Shown piece by piece: positions 1-10,960 of a stretch of 64,000 nucleotides of DNA. The translations under genes and the position numbers were made by a program. Numbering within the stretch: position 1 is the stretch's first letter; each line of letters opens with the position of its first letter. The stretch covers positions 2,247,501 to 2,311,500 of the forward strand of contig JAFFJZ010000025.1 of assembly GCA_018340375.1 (NCBI GenBank). Direction: 5' to 3'. The notes under the pieces were generated by a model. The model made no database searches. It saw only the letters and a list, made by a program, of their open reading frames with translations, and had not been told where the DNA came from. Origin of the DNA: Gonatopus flavifemur (Eukaryota > Arthropoda > Insecta > Hymenoptera > Dryinidae).

Positions 1-248
1 TTCATAAAAACAGCAATCAAATTCATAATGATGAAAAAACCGATGGTGTAACAGAAGTTCATGAAAAAAGCAATCAACACGATGAAAATGAGAAGAATGA
101 TAATGCTGGTAAATCAGATAAGGCTGAACATGCAGTTACTGCAGAAGAAGAGTCAATTGAACCCTGTGATTCAGATGATGATGCAAATTCGTCATCCGAT
201 GATGGGAATACGAGTGATTCAGACAGGAAAACCGATCAAGACGAGTAA
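1..248 (+). CDS. 3' end of an acidic, low-complexity protein (partial)
   Basis: An open frame enters from the left edge (first full codon at base 3) and ends at a TAA at 246-248, giving about 81 residues. The composition is extreme: Asp, Glu, Ser, Asn, Lys and His dominate and hydrophobic residues are nearly absent. The first half holds two imperfect copies of an H-x-x-S-N-Q-x-H-x-D-E motif; the last third is Asp/Ser-rich (DSDDD, SSSDDG). This looks like a disordered acidic C-terminal tail of a nuclear or chromatin-type protein, but such tails are not diagnostic. The two stop-free ORFs called inside it from other frames are shadows. The rest of the gene is outside the window. Confidence 0.5.
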   Translation, partial: HKNSNQIHNDEKTDGVTEVHEKSNQHDENEKNDNAGKSDKAEHAVTAEEESIEPCDSDDDANSSSDDGNTSDSDRKTDQDE

Positions 249-1590
249 CCAGGTTTTTTTATATAAGTGAATTTACTAACTAAAAATAAGATTTCCAATA
301 ACTGTAATTCAAAGATCAAAAAATCGAAAAATTGTCAAGATTTTCTTCACCAATGCAGAACAATTTCTCTTCTATTTTTGTTTTTTCTCGTAAAGGCACT
401 CAAGAACCAATTCTTGAGAATGATTTTTTTTATTTCTTATTATGAAGTAGGCTACGAATTCGGATGAAAGAAGGTATTCTCTTACAACTCTGTGGGTAAT
501 TTCTTCGTCTCTCTTACGACCTCAAGGTGGTATCGTTGACATTAGAATGTCAGCATGAATATAGTGAAATCGTGGCCGACGTTTATACCTTTTTGGCTGT
601 GAATGCCGTTTTTGAAAAGTTTAATCAGACACTCGTAAGAATTGTTATTTCAACTCTTGTTTAATGTTAAGAAAAGAATCATTGGAAGAATGAAACGTGG
701 AAAGATGATATCCAGTATTGAAAAAAGTGATTATTTTAATTTTTTTATTGAGTTTATATACATTTTATTTACTTGATTGTGTTACGGGCATTACGCCTTT
801 TGGAATTTTATGTATCTCGCCTAGTCTACCTATGATACGTACTTATTACGAGATGAATGATTATTTATTTTTCATTTATAAATACCACATTTTGTATGCA
901 TTTTTTTCGGTCTAAATCAAAAATCAGAATAATCTTGAACTGGTTTACATTTCCTATCACCTGCTTTCTTCAAATCAAGAAATTTTTCCAAATTGAGACC
1001 ATAATAGATATCGTGAGTATTATGAGAGAACCTCGTACCTATATTTTTCACGGTTTGGAGGATCCATCGGGAAAACAATTAGTACGCGCTACTATCACTT
1101 ATGCCACATTTGAGACGGAAAAGTTACCGCAAACTGACGCAATGAGACGTACATGTGAATATGTGATGCGTGCGTGACATTGCATTCGTATGAGTGACGG
1201 TTTCTTGTCGAATATGGCGTCACTGTTTACTATACATGTAACGGGAACTCTTATAAACAAATCTCACTCAATTTTGGTTACTTGAACATAATGAATAACA
1301 TGTATACATGTAAGTTGATTATGTATATCATTTTTCCGATGAAAACTCGAAACCGTGGGTATCGAGATACGAGGTTCCGTCATATAGTAAAGTCGATATA
1401 CCCGTGAGTTGTCCACATGCATATCATCTGGTTGCTTTATGCAACCCAGTCAGAGAATTTGATTTTCATTGCTGATAACACGTACTAAACCAAAATTTTT
1501 GAGACGTTGAAATCCTCCTTTTCCAAATCACCAAACTCACTGGTCTAATCGAATTGCACGTTGAATATTATTGTAGAAGTGAAGTTCAAG
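249..1590. other. No recognised gene; AT-rich spacer
   Basis: I see no supported gene. A 106-codon ORF on the plus strand at 857-1177 has a more balanced composition in its second half (from the ATG at 1021) than its surroundings, but matches nothing I recognise and has no clear splice or start context. The rest is AT-rich with frequent stops. Confidence 0.4.
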
Positions 1591-3460
1591 ACGGATCCGT
1601 GTGACAACTTATATAATCCCAAATTTCTATTCAGTTGATAGTTTTATTTTGTCTTCGATAGAATATTTTTGATTCCAGCAGCCGCTTCCATTATCATTGC
1701 CATGCACTCTAGGAAGATTTGAACACCCTCTGATGTCATCCCGATACTGGAGCTGTAATGTTGTTTAGAAGAATGAGCAGCCCGCCTTCCTGCTACATTT
1801 CGAACGGGTCCCCAACAGGGTTGGAGTATCTCCCCGGCGATTCCGATACATGGGTGATTAGGTCAACAATCAGGCAATGTTATTCCGACATGTAGCCGGT
1901 GAATGGACTTGGGGATTCGCCCTTTGGGTTTGCCCTAACATATAAGTTGAACTTCACAGATCGTGTGGATATTCCACCAACCGTTTCAAAACCTTCCCGA
2001 TCGTATTCGGGGGACATTGACAAGTCATTGACGTAATCCCGATATGGATGCGTTAATTTTGCCGAAGACCCTGCGACCTGGCCTCCATCCGTCATATCTG
2101 ATGAATCACAAACACGGTTCGGTTCTTTCTCCGGGGGTCCTCAAACTTTTCCTATGCATTCATAATTGACCCAATGAATGTACAATGATGTCCTAAGATG
2201 TAGCCGATGAATGTACCTGGGGATCCGAGCCAACGGATCGCTCCGACAATCCAGTAAAAATCCCACATTGTCCGGATGTTCTCCCCACAGTTCCAACACC
2301 TTCCTGATGCAGTTTGGGAAATATGGAAAGACCATCGATTCGATCCCGATATAGAGCCGATAATTCTGCCGAGAACGCCGCATCTCGGCCTCCATCCAAC
2401 ACATCCAACGAATTCCCAACATTCCCCAGGTATTTCCCCGAAGGCCCTGTTCAATTTCCGATGCATTCATGATTGAGCTAACAAATATACAACGTTTTCC
2501 CGACATGCAGCCGATCAGTGTACCTGGGGATCCGAACTTAGGGATCGCCCCGACGTATCCGATAACAATACCACATTGTTCGGATATTCTCCTGACAGTT
2601 TCAACACTTTCCCGATGCAATTCAGATAATATTGACAAGTCATCGATGTGATTCCGATATGGACCCGATAACTCTGCCGAGGACGCCGCATCTCGGCCTC
2701 CATCCTACACATCCGACGAATTCCCAACATTTCCCAGGTATTTCGCCGACGGTCCTGGTATATTTCCGATGCATGCACGATTGCGCCAACAAATTCACAA
2801 CGTTTTCCCGACATGCAGCCGATCAGTGTACCTGGGGATCCGAACCTAGGAATTGCTCCGACGTATCGGATAACAATCCCACATTGTTCGGATATTCTTC
2901 TGATCGGTTCAACACTTTCCCGATGCAATTAGCATATTATTGACAAGTCATCGATGTGATCCCGATATGGACCCGATAATTTTGCCGAGGATCCCGCGTC
3001 CAGGTTCCCATCCTACATATCCGACGTACTTCCAACAATTTCCCGGCATTCCCCCGGCGGTTCTGGTATATATTTCCGATGCATTCATGATTGAGCCAAC
3101 AAATGTACAACGTTTTCCCGACATGCTCCCGATCAGTGTACCTCAGGATCCGGACCTGGGGATCGCTCCGACATTCCTGATAAGAACCCTACATCTTCCG
3201 GACATCTGCGGACGGTTTCAACAGTTCCCCGATGCAATTCGGATAATCCTGACAAGTCAACGATGTGACCTCGATATAGACCCGGTAATTTGCCGAACAT
3301 CCACGAAGGAAGGGACCCAAAATCATTGGGCCCCAATGCATGACAATGTCGACTCATTACCGATCCCGTTCCGACAGCGTATCCCTGGAACCACTTCTGA
3401 ACCCTACATCGTCCGCACCCCTTCCCGATCTCCTCCGAGTGTTCTTCTGACAATTTCTTG
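1590..3460. repeat. Tandem satellite array, ~308-bp unit, about six copies
   Basis: The block CCGATCAGTGTACCTGGGGA (or variants) recurs at 1896, 2203, 2511, 2819 and 3129, spacings of 307, 308, 308 and 310 bp. Each unit also repeats blocks such as TTTTCCCGACATGC, TGACAAGTCATCGATGTGAT and CCTGATGCA-like segments. A partial, more diverged unit can be followed upstream to about 1590 and the array fades after about 3460. The two central units (2511-3129) are the most alike. The array is visibly richer in GC than its flanks, which leaves long stop-free stretches in several frames on both strands; these ORFs are shadows of the repeat and not genes. Confidence 0.9.
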
Positions 3461-3789
3461 ACTCTTATCTAGTTGGGATTGTGTCCGATAAAGAAACATT
3501 TTGATACTCATCCGACATGATTAACGCTTTTCGGGATTCTGTTGGGTTTCCATCGATTTTTCCCATGAGAGTAATGTTGCGCGATCTACTATCCTAACGA
3601 CCTAAGCTAAACCGGTACCTACGCGATGCAATAGAAAAGATCAATTAAAGTGACGTGTTTATCCGATTCAATCATCCGTCGGTTGAATATAATAATCTAT
3701 GAGCCTGTGTGAAAATTGCAGTTCGGTTGACAGATGTGAGGTTAAATTTATGTGATCAAAAAATGGATGAATCATTTTTGTGAAATGTG

Positions 3790-5360
3790 TGGTGGTTATT
3801 TCTTGAATAATGTGTATCAAAAAATCTGTTAGTAAGTGCAAAATGAATGAGTAAATCAGTCATAGCTGTTGTAACATGTCAAAAAATCGTAATTTGTTGA
3901 TGCACTGAAAATGAATTTTCTTCAAATACTTACATCAGTACTTCTAGGCAAAAACTCGGAGATCATATTAATTTTGTAATAAATATGAGTCATGAAGAAC
4001 TCATTTGATCAAAAATATGTCAAAAAAATGTTCAAAATGAATTGCAAAAAACTTGGATTATTCACTTGCAGCTCGACGGATGGTTTTACTTTTCAAATTG
4101 AGGAGTACTCTTCATGTTGAAATTTTTAAATTTGAGGAAAAAGCCTTGTTTTCTGAGTTGAATTCGTTGTTAGGGTGATGATAAACTTGTGGGAAGAGTT
4201 TGAAAATTAGGTGGAATCTATATTGATCAGGAAAGTCCAAATCGTGTGGCAAAAGTTAGAAAATCTGTCAACTGAGCTTACGGCACGTGGGTATTCTATC
4301 AGCTTTTCTTCACTGAACGAAATCTAGGCAGGAGAAATGTATCAAAATTCAGTAAAATCAAGTTGGTACAGAGTAAGAGAGGACAGATATATTCATTGAA
4401 TTTTATTGGCTATTATAAAAATGTTGATAAATAAGTAAAGGCTATGTATGACTCAATTTATCGTCTCTCAATATTTTTGTTTCAATGATTTTATATTGTG
4501 TGCATTTTCGTATCTTTTCACTAGTAGGTTGAGGAAACATGTGTATTGAACCTGTTTCATAAATATAATAACATTTATTTGTAGGAACATGATACAACAT
4601 TATTGGAACAAAAATATTAAAAGACGACACATTGGATCTTCTATAGCCTTTCCTTATGTATCAAAATTTTTATAATAACCAATAAAATTCAATGAATATA
4701 TCTGTCCTCTTTTACTCTGTACCAACTGGATTTTACTGAATTTTGATACATTTCTCCTGCCTAGATTTCGTTTAGTGAAGAAAAGCTGATAGAATACCCA
4801 TGTGCCGTGAGCTAAGTTGACAGATTTCCTAACTTTTGCCACACGATTTGGACTTTCCTGATCAATATAGATGCCACCCAACTTTCAAACTCTTTCTACA
4901 AGTTTATCATCACCCTGACAACAAATTCAACTCAGAACATAAGGCTCTTTTCTCAAATTTGAAAATTTCAACTTCAAGAATACTCTTCAATTTGAAGAGT
5001 AAAATCATCCAATGTGCTTCAAGTCAATAATTCAAGCTTTTTGAAATTCATTTTAAACATTCGCTTGAAATATTTTTGATCAAATGAGTTCTTCGTGACT
5101 CATATTATTACAAAATCAATGTGAGTTTTTTGAGAAATTTAATGTGAGTTTTTTTTCCGAGAAATATTGATGTAAATCAATATTGATATTGATTGATATT
5201 GATATTGTTGTTGTTGATATTGTCGTGTATTTGAATAGAATTCATTTTCACCACATCAGCAAATTACGATTTTTTACATATTACAACAGTGATGACTGAT
5301 TCAATAATTCATTTTGCACTCAATAACAGATTTTTTATGCATATTAATCAAGAAATGACG
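3790..5360. repeat. Long inverted repeat (hairpin), arms ~650-700 bp
   Basis: The sequence from about 3790 to 4435 returns as its reverse complement from about 4655 to 5360. Easily aligned segments are 4200-4430 against 4655-4880 (ATTGATCAGGAAAGTCCAAA in both orientations) and 3960-4050 against 5070-5120. The spacer of ~220 bp carries a 62-codon ORF of no recognised family. The right arm has an extra ~100 bp of ATTGATATTG-type simple repeat near 5150-5215. The 75-codon ORF at 4654-4881 lies in the right arm and has a degraded partner in the left arm. The 330 bp before the left arm hold nothing recognisable. Confidence 0.85.
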
Positions 5361-6540
5361 AAAGAAGAGTACTTGGTCGAAACTTATATTTGATTATGAC
5401 GAAACACATATTCATTCAGTTCATGCTCTTTGAATAATCCTCAAATGATGTGTATGATGATGTATTGTGTAGAAAAGAAAAATGATGCTGAATAGTTAAT
5501 AAATCAGCCTTATGAGAATTGTGATAAGTTATATGAAATCATGAACATTTATTTCGCTGGTGATGGTTGAACGTTTGTTAAGTGTTTTTCTGTATGCATA
5601 ACGTGGAAAATCTTGTGAAATTCTCATAAGTTCCGCCTAATCATAACCAAATAGTTAGTTGAGTTGAACTTATCACTTACTGACCAGTAATTCACGAGTT
5701 TTACTTAACTAGTTCTCCCTCACTAGTGCCTCACGAGTTGTGGGGGAAAACTTATGATATTTCTACCAGGGGAAGAAAGCATTTCTTTGGATCTGAGAAA
5801 TTATTAAATGAATAGCTTCAAGTGAATATTTCTTCCACAAAAATGAATATTTTATTCATATGGAAAAGTTGATTATTAGCTCCTGCTTTGGAATATCGCA
5901 TTTGTTTGTGTCAACAAAGTATACAGTTTTGGTAGATAAATATTCATTTGAGGTTATCTCATTCATTTGAGATAAATAACAAGTTCTTAAATTGTACAAA
6001 ATATTTTTTTATCTGTGACACGGTCTGATGTAGTCCAATGAAACCATAAAAACCGCTACTGTCATCTTCTGGCAAATAAATCTTGAAAGGGCCTCAATGA
6101 TTTCTGACGAGGCTTACAAGTGTAGTAACAGTCTAGATATACTTATAAAAAATCCTCCATAGTTTTTTGAGAGTTTCACTTGTCTAATATATATTGTAAG
6201 TAACCGGTGAGTAACTTGCTAGTTTATCTCAACTAGAAGTTCCCTATGAAATCCCTACAGGGGCCTCATATTGACTAGACAATGCCTTGTCAGATTTCTA
6301 CTTGGGTAGATACCATTAGAGCTATGATTTGATTATAATTTTGATGATATTATTATGTTATTATGATGAATTAAATTTTTCCAAGTTTTTTCAATCACCT
6401 GTACATTAGTTTCAATTCTCATGCACAATAACTTGAAAATTCAATAACATGTATTTGGATTCCTATTTCAGTTCACAAAAATTGAATTTTCATCCACATA
6501 TGTACATGAAAAGTACATGAAATTTCAAGAAATTTTTAAC
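5361..6540. other. No recognised gene; AT-rich spacer
   Basis: Very AT-rich sequence with short direct repeats (CTCACTAGT, ACTCACCGG-like). No ORF, splice pattern, RNA gene or transposon terminus was recognised. Confidence 0.4.
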
Positions 6541-6789
6541 AGTGTGGTTAAAATATCTAAACAAACCTATACATATTTTTGAAGTGAAGGTTTTCAAATT
6601 ACTTACGAGCTCTTCCGACTACTTCCGAACCAAGATTTGATACATGTAAAGAGTTTCAAACCACTTAGGATTCTTTTCCGCATTACAGTTGATTCCGCCA
6701 ACTTCTGCAATTCGGATGAAAAGAGTTTAGGTTCACTTGCATATTACCTTAACTACATTATAAATTCGTTTTATTCCCGAAAAAGTGGA

Positions 6790-7470
6790 AGAAAACTGTT
6801 TCCGTGCATTTCAACTATATGTCCGTACAAATGAACTTGGGAACAGTTATGGATAGTATACACAGAATGGCTTCCAATTACTTGAGGACAGTTCAGGTGC
6901 CGACGTAGTTCCGTTTACTTATGAAAAATGGGAAACCGGATTTTGACGAATCTTTCCGCATCCCGTGACTCACCCGACTTGCGCATGTTTACGTTGAAAC
7001 CTAAGCAAAATCTTTCGTGTATTTCAACTTTTTTCCGCACCAATGAGATTGGGAACAGTTACGAATAGTACACACAAAATGTTTTCCAATAACTTAGGGA
7101 TATTTTGGGGTTCGTGAGTATCTAAGTAATTGAAAGTCATCTACGCGGTCAGTGAACGTAACTACCCCCAAGTATATTTGTACCGAAATAGATTGGAAAT
7201 ACATAGAAATTGTGTTTTTGAGCCTGAACGGAAGTCCATGGAAGTTCATCAGGTCACAAGACATGTTAAACATTTATCAAAATGTTATTTCCGATTTTTC
7301 ATTAATAAACTGAAACAGATTGGAACCTAAGATGTACCGAAGTAATTGGAAGTCATCTACGCGGTCAATAAACGTAATTACTGCCAAGTATATTCGTGCG
7401 GAAAAAAATGGAAAATGCATAGAAACAGTTCTCTTGCATCTACACGGAAATGAACCGAAACAGAATCGTG
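6790..7470. repeat. Diverged tandem duplications flanking the left end of the Kolobok-like element
   Basis: The segment around 6798-6895 recurs around 7020-7110 (both contain GGGAACAGTTA and TATACACA or GTACACACA). The segment around 7122-7230 recurs around 7335-7440 (both contain AAGTCATCTACGCGGTCA), giving periods of roughly 210-220 bp. Divergence is around a fifth of positions by eye. The short ORFs at 7130-7330 and 7277-7547 are shadows of this duplication. Confidence 0.7.
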
Positions 7471-8128
7471 CATGCGTGATCAAACTTTCGATCACCTGCA
7501 ATATCAGTGACAATATTCGCTCTTGGAACAGCGTGTTAAGGGGTTAGATGCACTTGTAAGGCAAAAAAAAACGCGTTTTGCAAATTTTTTCTGAAGACGG
7601 CTTTTATTATTTATGAATAAATCTTTTTGTATATTAAAGATACACATTTCAAGAAGTTACAAGAAAATTTTCATGTCAAAATGTTCATAATATTAATAGA
7701 TATAGTTAATTTGCTGAGACACGAAAAAAAAGACGTTTTGCGGTGATCACGATTGCAGCAGTCTGGATCATCTGAAACCAGAAAAAACGAACGGGGATCT
7801 TTCGTAAATCAGTTGATGCTCCGGATGGACGAAGGGTTTGTTCATATTTTGATTTGTCGCAACATGGCGGACGTTAAAAGTCAACATTTTTTTACCCAAA
7901 TTTTCGTCACTTTTTCGGCTATAAAAAAAAAAGTTTTCATCGTACGAAAAAATCCTTCGTCCACCCCGAGGACAATTATATGTAAAATAAGTCGTTAAAA
8001 TTTCAAGAGGATCGATACAGTCGTTTTCGAGTTACAGTGATCACCGACTTCGAAAAAGTGGTTTTGAGAAAAACGCGTTTAAAGTTTTGAGTATAGTTTA
8101 CATGCAGATAAAAATTTTTTTTATGTAC

Positions 8129-9039
8129 CTATTCAGTATCATCTATTCCAGGACCATAGAGTGTGCCTTCCTTTTGCTTGTCAGCTGCCCCAGCAGCGAT
8201 TTTCTTCCGTCGCAGAGCAACTCTGGCCTCTCAAGTGTTTTCCAACGACCGTCGGTCCGACCCTTTAATTCGGCTAGCGTCTTTCTCAGCGGCATATTTG
8301 TGGGCGTTTGAGCCTAATTCAATCCCCACAGCATGGAAAACTGCCAGAAGACCATACACACCTTCATTGAAGGACAAGTAGCAATGTAAGCCGCTAAGCT
8401 AACAGTAGTAAAGCTAGCAGGAAGCGTTTTCGGCATGACCTTCCATATGCATTGGTTGAGGCTCTCATTGCTGTTCTGCGTAAATCCTCCAATACAGCGT
8501 TCAAGTAATTCGTGCTTGGCGAGGTCTTCATGAATAGGCTTAATTGCAGCCAATACATCCGCTGGCAAGGGATTTTTTTTATGCTTGAATGAGCACAACC
8601 TTCTCTCCGCTTTTGCTTGCTGATATTCGCACCACGAGTCAGGGCCTTCTGGGCATTTATGATGAAGCGGCTTTGCATCGCTCGAACTGTAGTGGTAAAA
8701 GGTGGCCCAGATGGCATTATCCATCTTTTCAACTGAGTCACAATTCTTACGAATCGCGTTACCAAAATACTCTGATAACTTGTTAATTAATTTTCCAGTC
8801 AGCTTTCCTTTACCACCGAGTGCTTTCGTGTTTTTTTTGCATGCTCGAAGTCGCGTTCCCATCCGCTTCTGGACATGCCCCACACACTCTTTTTTAACCA
8901 CAACAGTTTCGCCATAAGGAGCAGCTTCCAGGATTTCGGCATAGGTTTTTGAATCACCGTCCCCGACATAATTAATAAACCTTACACCAAGGTTCTTGAT
9001 GGAACGTTGTATATCTCTGCGAATAATAGTCCGATTGAT
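8129..9039 (-). pseudogene. Kolobok/Mutator-like transposase, 3' part, broken
   Basis: Reading the minus strand from 9039, a frame preceded by a TTTTTAG acceptor-like site encodes a segment with YVGDGDSKTY (conserved Asp of the catalytic core), then KKECVGHVQKRMGTRLR, a GGKGKLT motif, and CPEGPDSWCEYQ followed by NSNESLNQ. These motifs are typical of the arthropod family annotated as Mutator-like transposase. Two lesions are visible. A frameshift near 8315 separates the body from its C-terminus, whose frame (GSNAHKYAAEKD, then a lysine/arginine-rich stretch, then TLYGPG) resumes to a TAG at 8129-8131. A TGA lies within that tail near 8230. About 300 residues remain; the N-terminal half is absent. 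The other ORFs at 8087-8381 and 8394-8917 are shadows. Confidence 0.75.
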
Positions 9040-9071
9040 CTAAAAATTTCAGGGAATACTTTCGAAATGTT

Positions 9072-9935
9072 AGTTATTGGTTGGGATAGTGCTTGGCGCA
9101 GGAATTCAATGAGTTAGTGGGCGAAGAATCGATCCAATTTTTATCCAAGCAAATTTGTCGAACGAATTTATTTTACTTCCTTCGAATAGCCGATCGACGT
9201 TTCGGATCTATACGATCGTTCCCATCGAATCGGATGATCCGATTAGATGGGTCCGGATGAATTTTCTTTCAACAACGTTTTTTCACCTCTACGATTATAT
9301 CATTTTTGTATCTTAATAAAGGATCGTATCGATCCAAAACGTCGATCGGCTACACAAAGGAAGCATAATAAATTGGTTCGACACATTTGCTTGGCTAACG
9401 AATTGGATCGGTTATTCGCCCTCTAAGTCATTGAATTCCTGCGCTAAGCACTACCCGAACCAATAACTAAAAACTACCCACATTCGAGTAGATGGGTCCT
9501 GATGAAATTTCATTCAACAACGTTTTCTCTCCTCTACGATTTTCATAATTTTTATCTTGATAAAGGATCGTATCGATCCGAAACGTCGATCGGCTATTCG
9601 AAGGGAGTAAAATAAATTCGTTCGACAAATTTGCTTGGATAAAAATTAAATCGATTATTCACCCACTAAGTCATTGAATTCCTGCGCCAAGCACTATCCC
9701 AACCAATAACTAAAAACTACCCACATCCGAGTAGATGGGTCCTGATGAAATTTCATTCAACAACGTTTTCTCTTCTCCACGATTTTATTAATTTGTATCT
9801 TGATAAAGAATCGTATCGATCCGAAACGTCGATCGGCTATTCGAAGGAAGTAAAATAAATTCGTTCGACAAATTTGCTTGGATAAAAATTGGATCGATTA
9901 TTCGCACACTTTTGGAATGTTATACTTTTAGAAAA
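9072..9935. repeat. 243-245-bp tandem array plus one inverted copy, inside the Kolobok-like element
   Basis: The block GATGGGTCC recurs at 9246, 9491 and 9734 (periods 245 and 243). Each unit ends in GATCGTATCGATCCGAAACG followed by TCGATCGGCTATTCGAAGG. The segment 9072-9205 is the reverse complement of part of the same unit, so the array is head-to-head at its left side. The unit holds a 6-bp stem, 3-nt loop hairpin (GGATCG-TAT-CGATCC) immediately before GAAACG. No ORF was recognised. Confidence 0.85.
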
Positions 9936-9985
9936 TGTAATAAAAAAAATCGATTTTTTGAAAATCATGAATGGACCTAACCCCT

Positions 9986-10072
9986 TAAGATAGCTTAGAG
10001 GTTAAATAGGCTAGTGTTATAGGTCAGTAGCTTCGGTGAGAGTTCAAATCCCCTTTAGGTAGGGACAAATTC
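9986..10072 (+). repeat. tRNA-like unit (Pol III A and B boxes), SINE head or tRNA pseudogene
   Basis: TAGCTTAGAGGTTAA at 9992-10006 resembles an A box and GAGTTCAAATCCC at 10041-10053 resembles a B box, at tRNA-like spacing. The acceptor stem does not close convincingly, so I do not call a functional tRNA. It abuts the right TTAA of the Kolobok-like element. Confidence 0.5.
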
Positions 10073-10725
10073 ATCCTCACTTCCAATTGGAATGCAAAAA
10101 TATAGGTTTTCACCAATTCAAAGAATGTATCGAATGTTTGAATTAATCCGAAATAATATTTATTTTATTTTTGCTTCAGTTCTCGGTGAATCGGATATTG
10201 AATTTCAAGTGAATTGTTTCTCAAAATGCGGAACGGAACCTAAAAAATCCAATTTTTAAATAGCGGAAAATTGATGAAATCGTTTGTTTCATTCAAGCTT
10301 AAAGTTGACCGAAGTAAGTGGATTGATGAAATGCGGAAACAATCATAAAGTCATTGAACGCGTTTATTCGGAAATGATGCATATAAATGGTGTTTGGTTT
10401 TATTTCCAAAATTTACGAGACAAAAACACATAGTAGTTCGGAAGTAGTTGTGAGTAGAATTTTTTGTTTAGGTCTATTTAGTTTCTTCGACCAGGGGTAC
10501 AACTGAACCGTCATTTAGAGTCACAAAAAATTCACAAACACCCTCTCATTCTTAGGCTTCAAACAGATATAACCCCTTAATGCAGAAGTTCTGCTTGTAT
10601 TGGTACAAGCAGATTATGATGAAAATTGTTTTGCATGCAAATGTAAATAAATACACTCACAGATGTGATTTCTTGTTGTTACCATCATTTTATCCTTGAT
10701 ATCGATTTTCTTCTCCGAAAACAAA
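10073..10725. other. No recognised gene; possible right flank of an older interrupted element
   Basis: AT-rich sequence without a supported gene. At 10438-10490 it holds ACTACTTCCGAAC and CTAAACAAA (minus strand), which also occur in the same order at 6556-6632 on the plus strand. Another AACCCCTTAA block occurs at 10571. Confidence 0.35.
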
Positions 10726-10726
10726 T

Positions 10727-10960
10727 ACACTGAAAAAAAAGGAGAGTAAAAATATCGCCAACGTGAAAATGTAGTTGGAGTTACCACAATTTTAGTGTAT
10801 TCTACAGCGGCGAGGGTAAGATATACATCAGCTGGTGTATATCTTACATTCGCCATCGCAAAATCAACTAAAACTGTGGTAACTCCAACGACATTTCGGC
10901 AGTTGGCGATATTTTTACTCTCGCGCAAGTAAACTCAACAGCTTTTTTTTCTCCGTGTAG
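10727..10960. mobile_element. Foldback MITE with CACTGA/CACGGA termini
   Basis: The left terminus (CACTGAAAAAAAAGGAG) and the right terminus (reverse complement CACGGAGAAAAAAAAGC) match. Internally GAGTAAAAATATCGCCAA, GTTGGAGTTACCACA and AAGATATACA are each repeated inverted about a centre near 10835. No coding capacity: the 104-codon minus-strand ORF here arises from the palindrome. Confidence 0.75.

Larger units (their letters stand above)
7539..9985 (-). mobile_element. Kolobok-like DNA transposon, degenerate, flanked by TTAA
   Basis: Termini GGGGTTAG (7539) and CTAACCCC (ending 9985) are inverted and each is bordered by TTAA (7535-7538 and 9986-9989). TTAA duplication is typical of Kolobok and piggyBac. 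The decayed transposase inside belongs to the family Pfam calls Mutator-like, which includes Kolobok proteins, so Kolobok is the best fit. The element is 2.45 kb. The 5' half of the gene is missing and a 244-bp tandem array occupies the space where it should lie. Confidence 0.65.

Noticed and set aside
1880..3461. Several ORFs of 60-173 codons on both strands
   Set aside because: They follow the 308-bp repeat period and overlap each other on both strands; GC-rich repeats without stops explain them.
9491..9600. Hammerhead core from CCTGATGAAA to the distant GAAACG
   Set aside because: The intervening ~70 bases do not form a stem between these boxes; only the local CTTGATAAA-hairpin-GAAACG reading is kept as a hypothesis.
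9986..10072. Functional tRNA gene
   Set aside because: A and B boxes are present but the acceptor and anticodon stems do not close; the same holds at 41610 and 45800.
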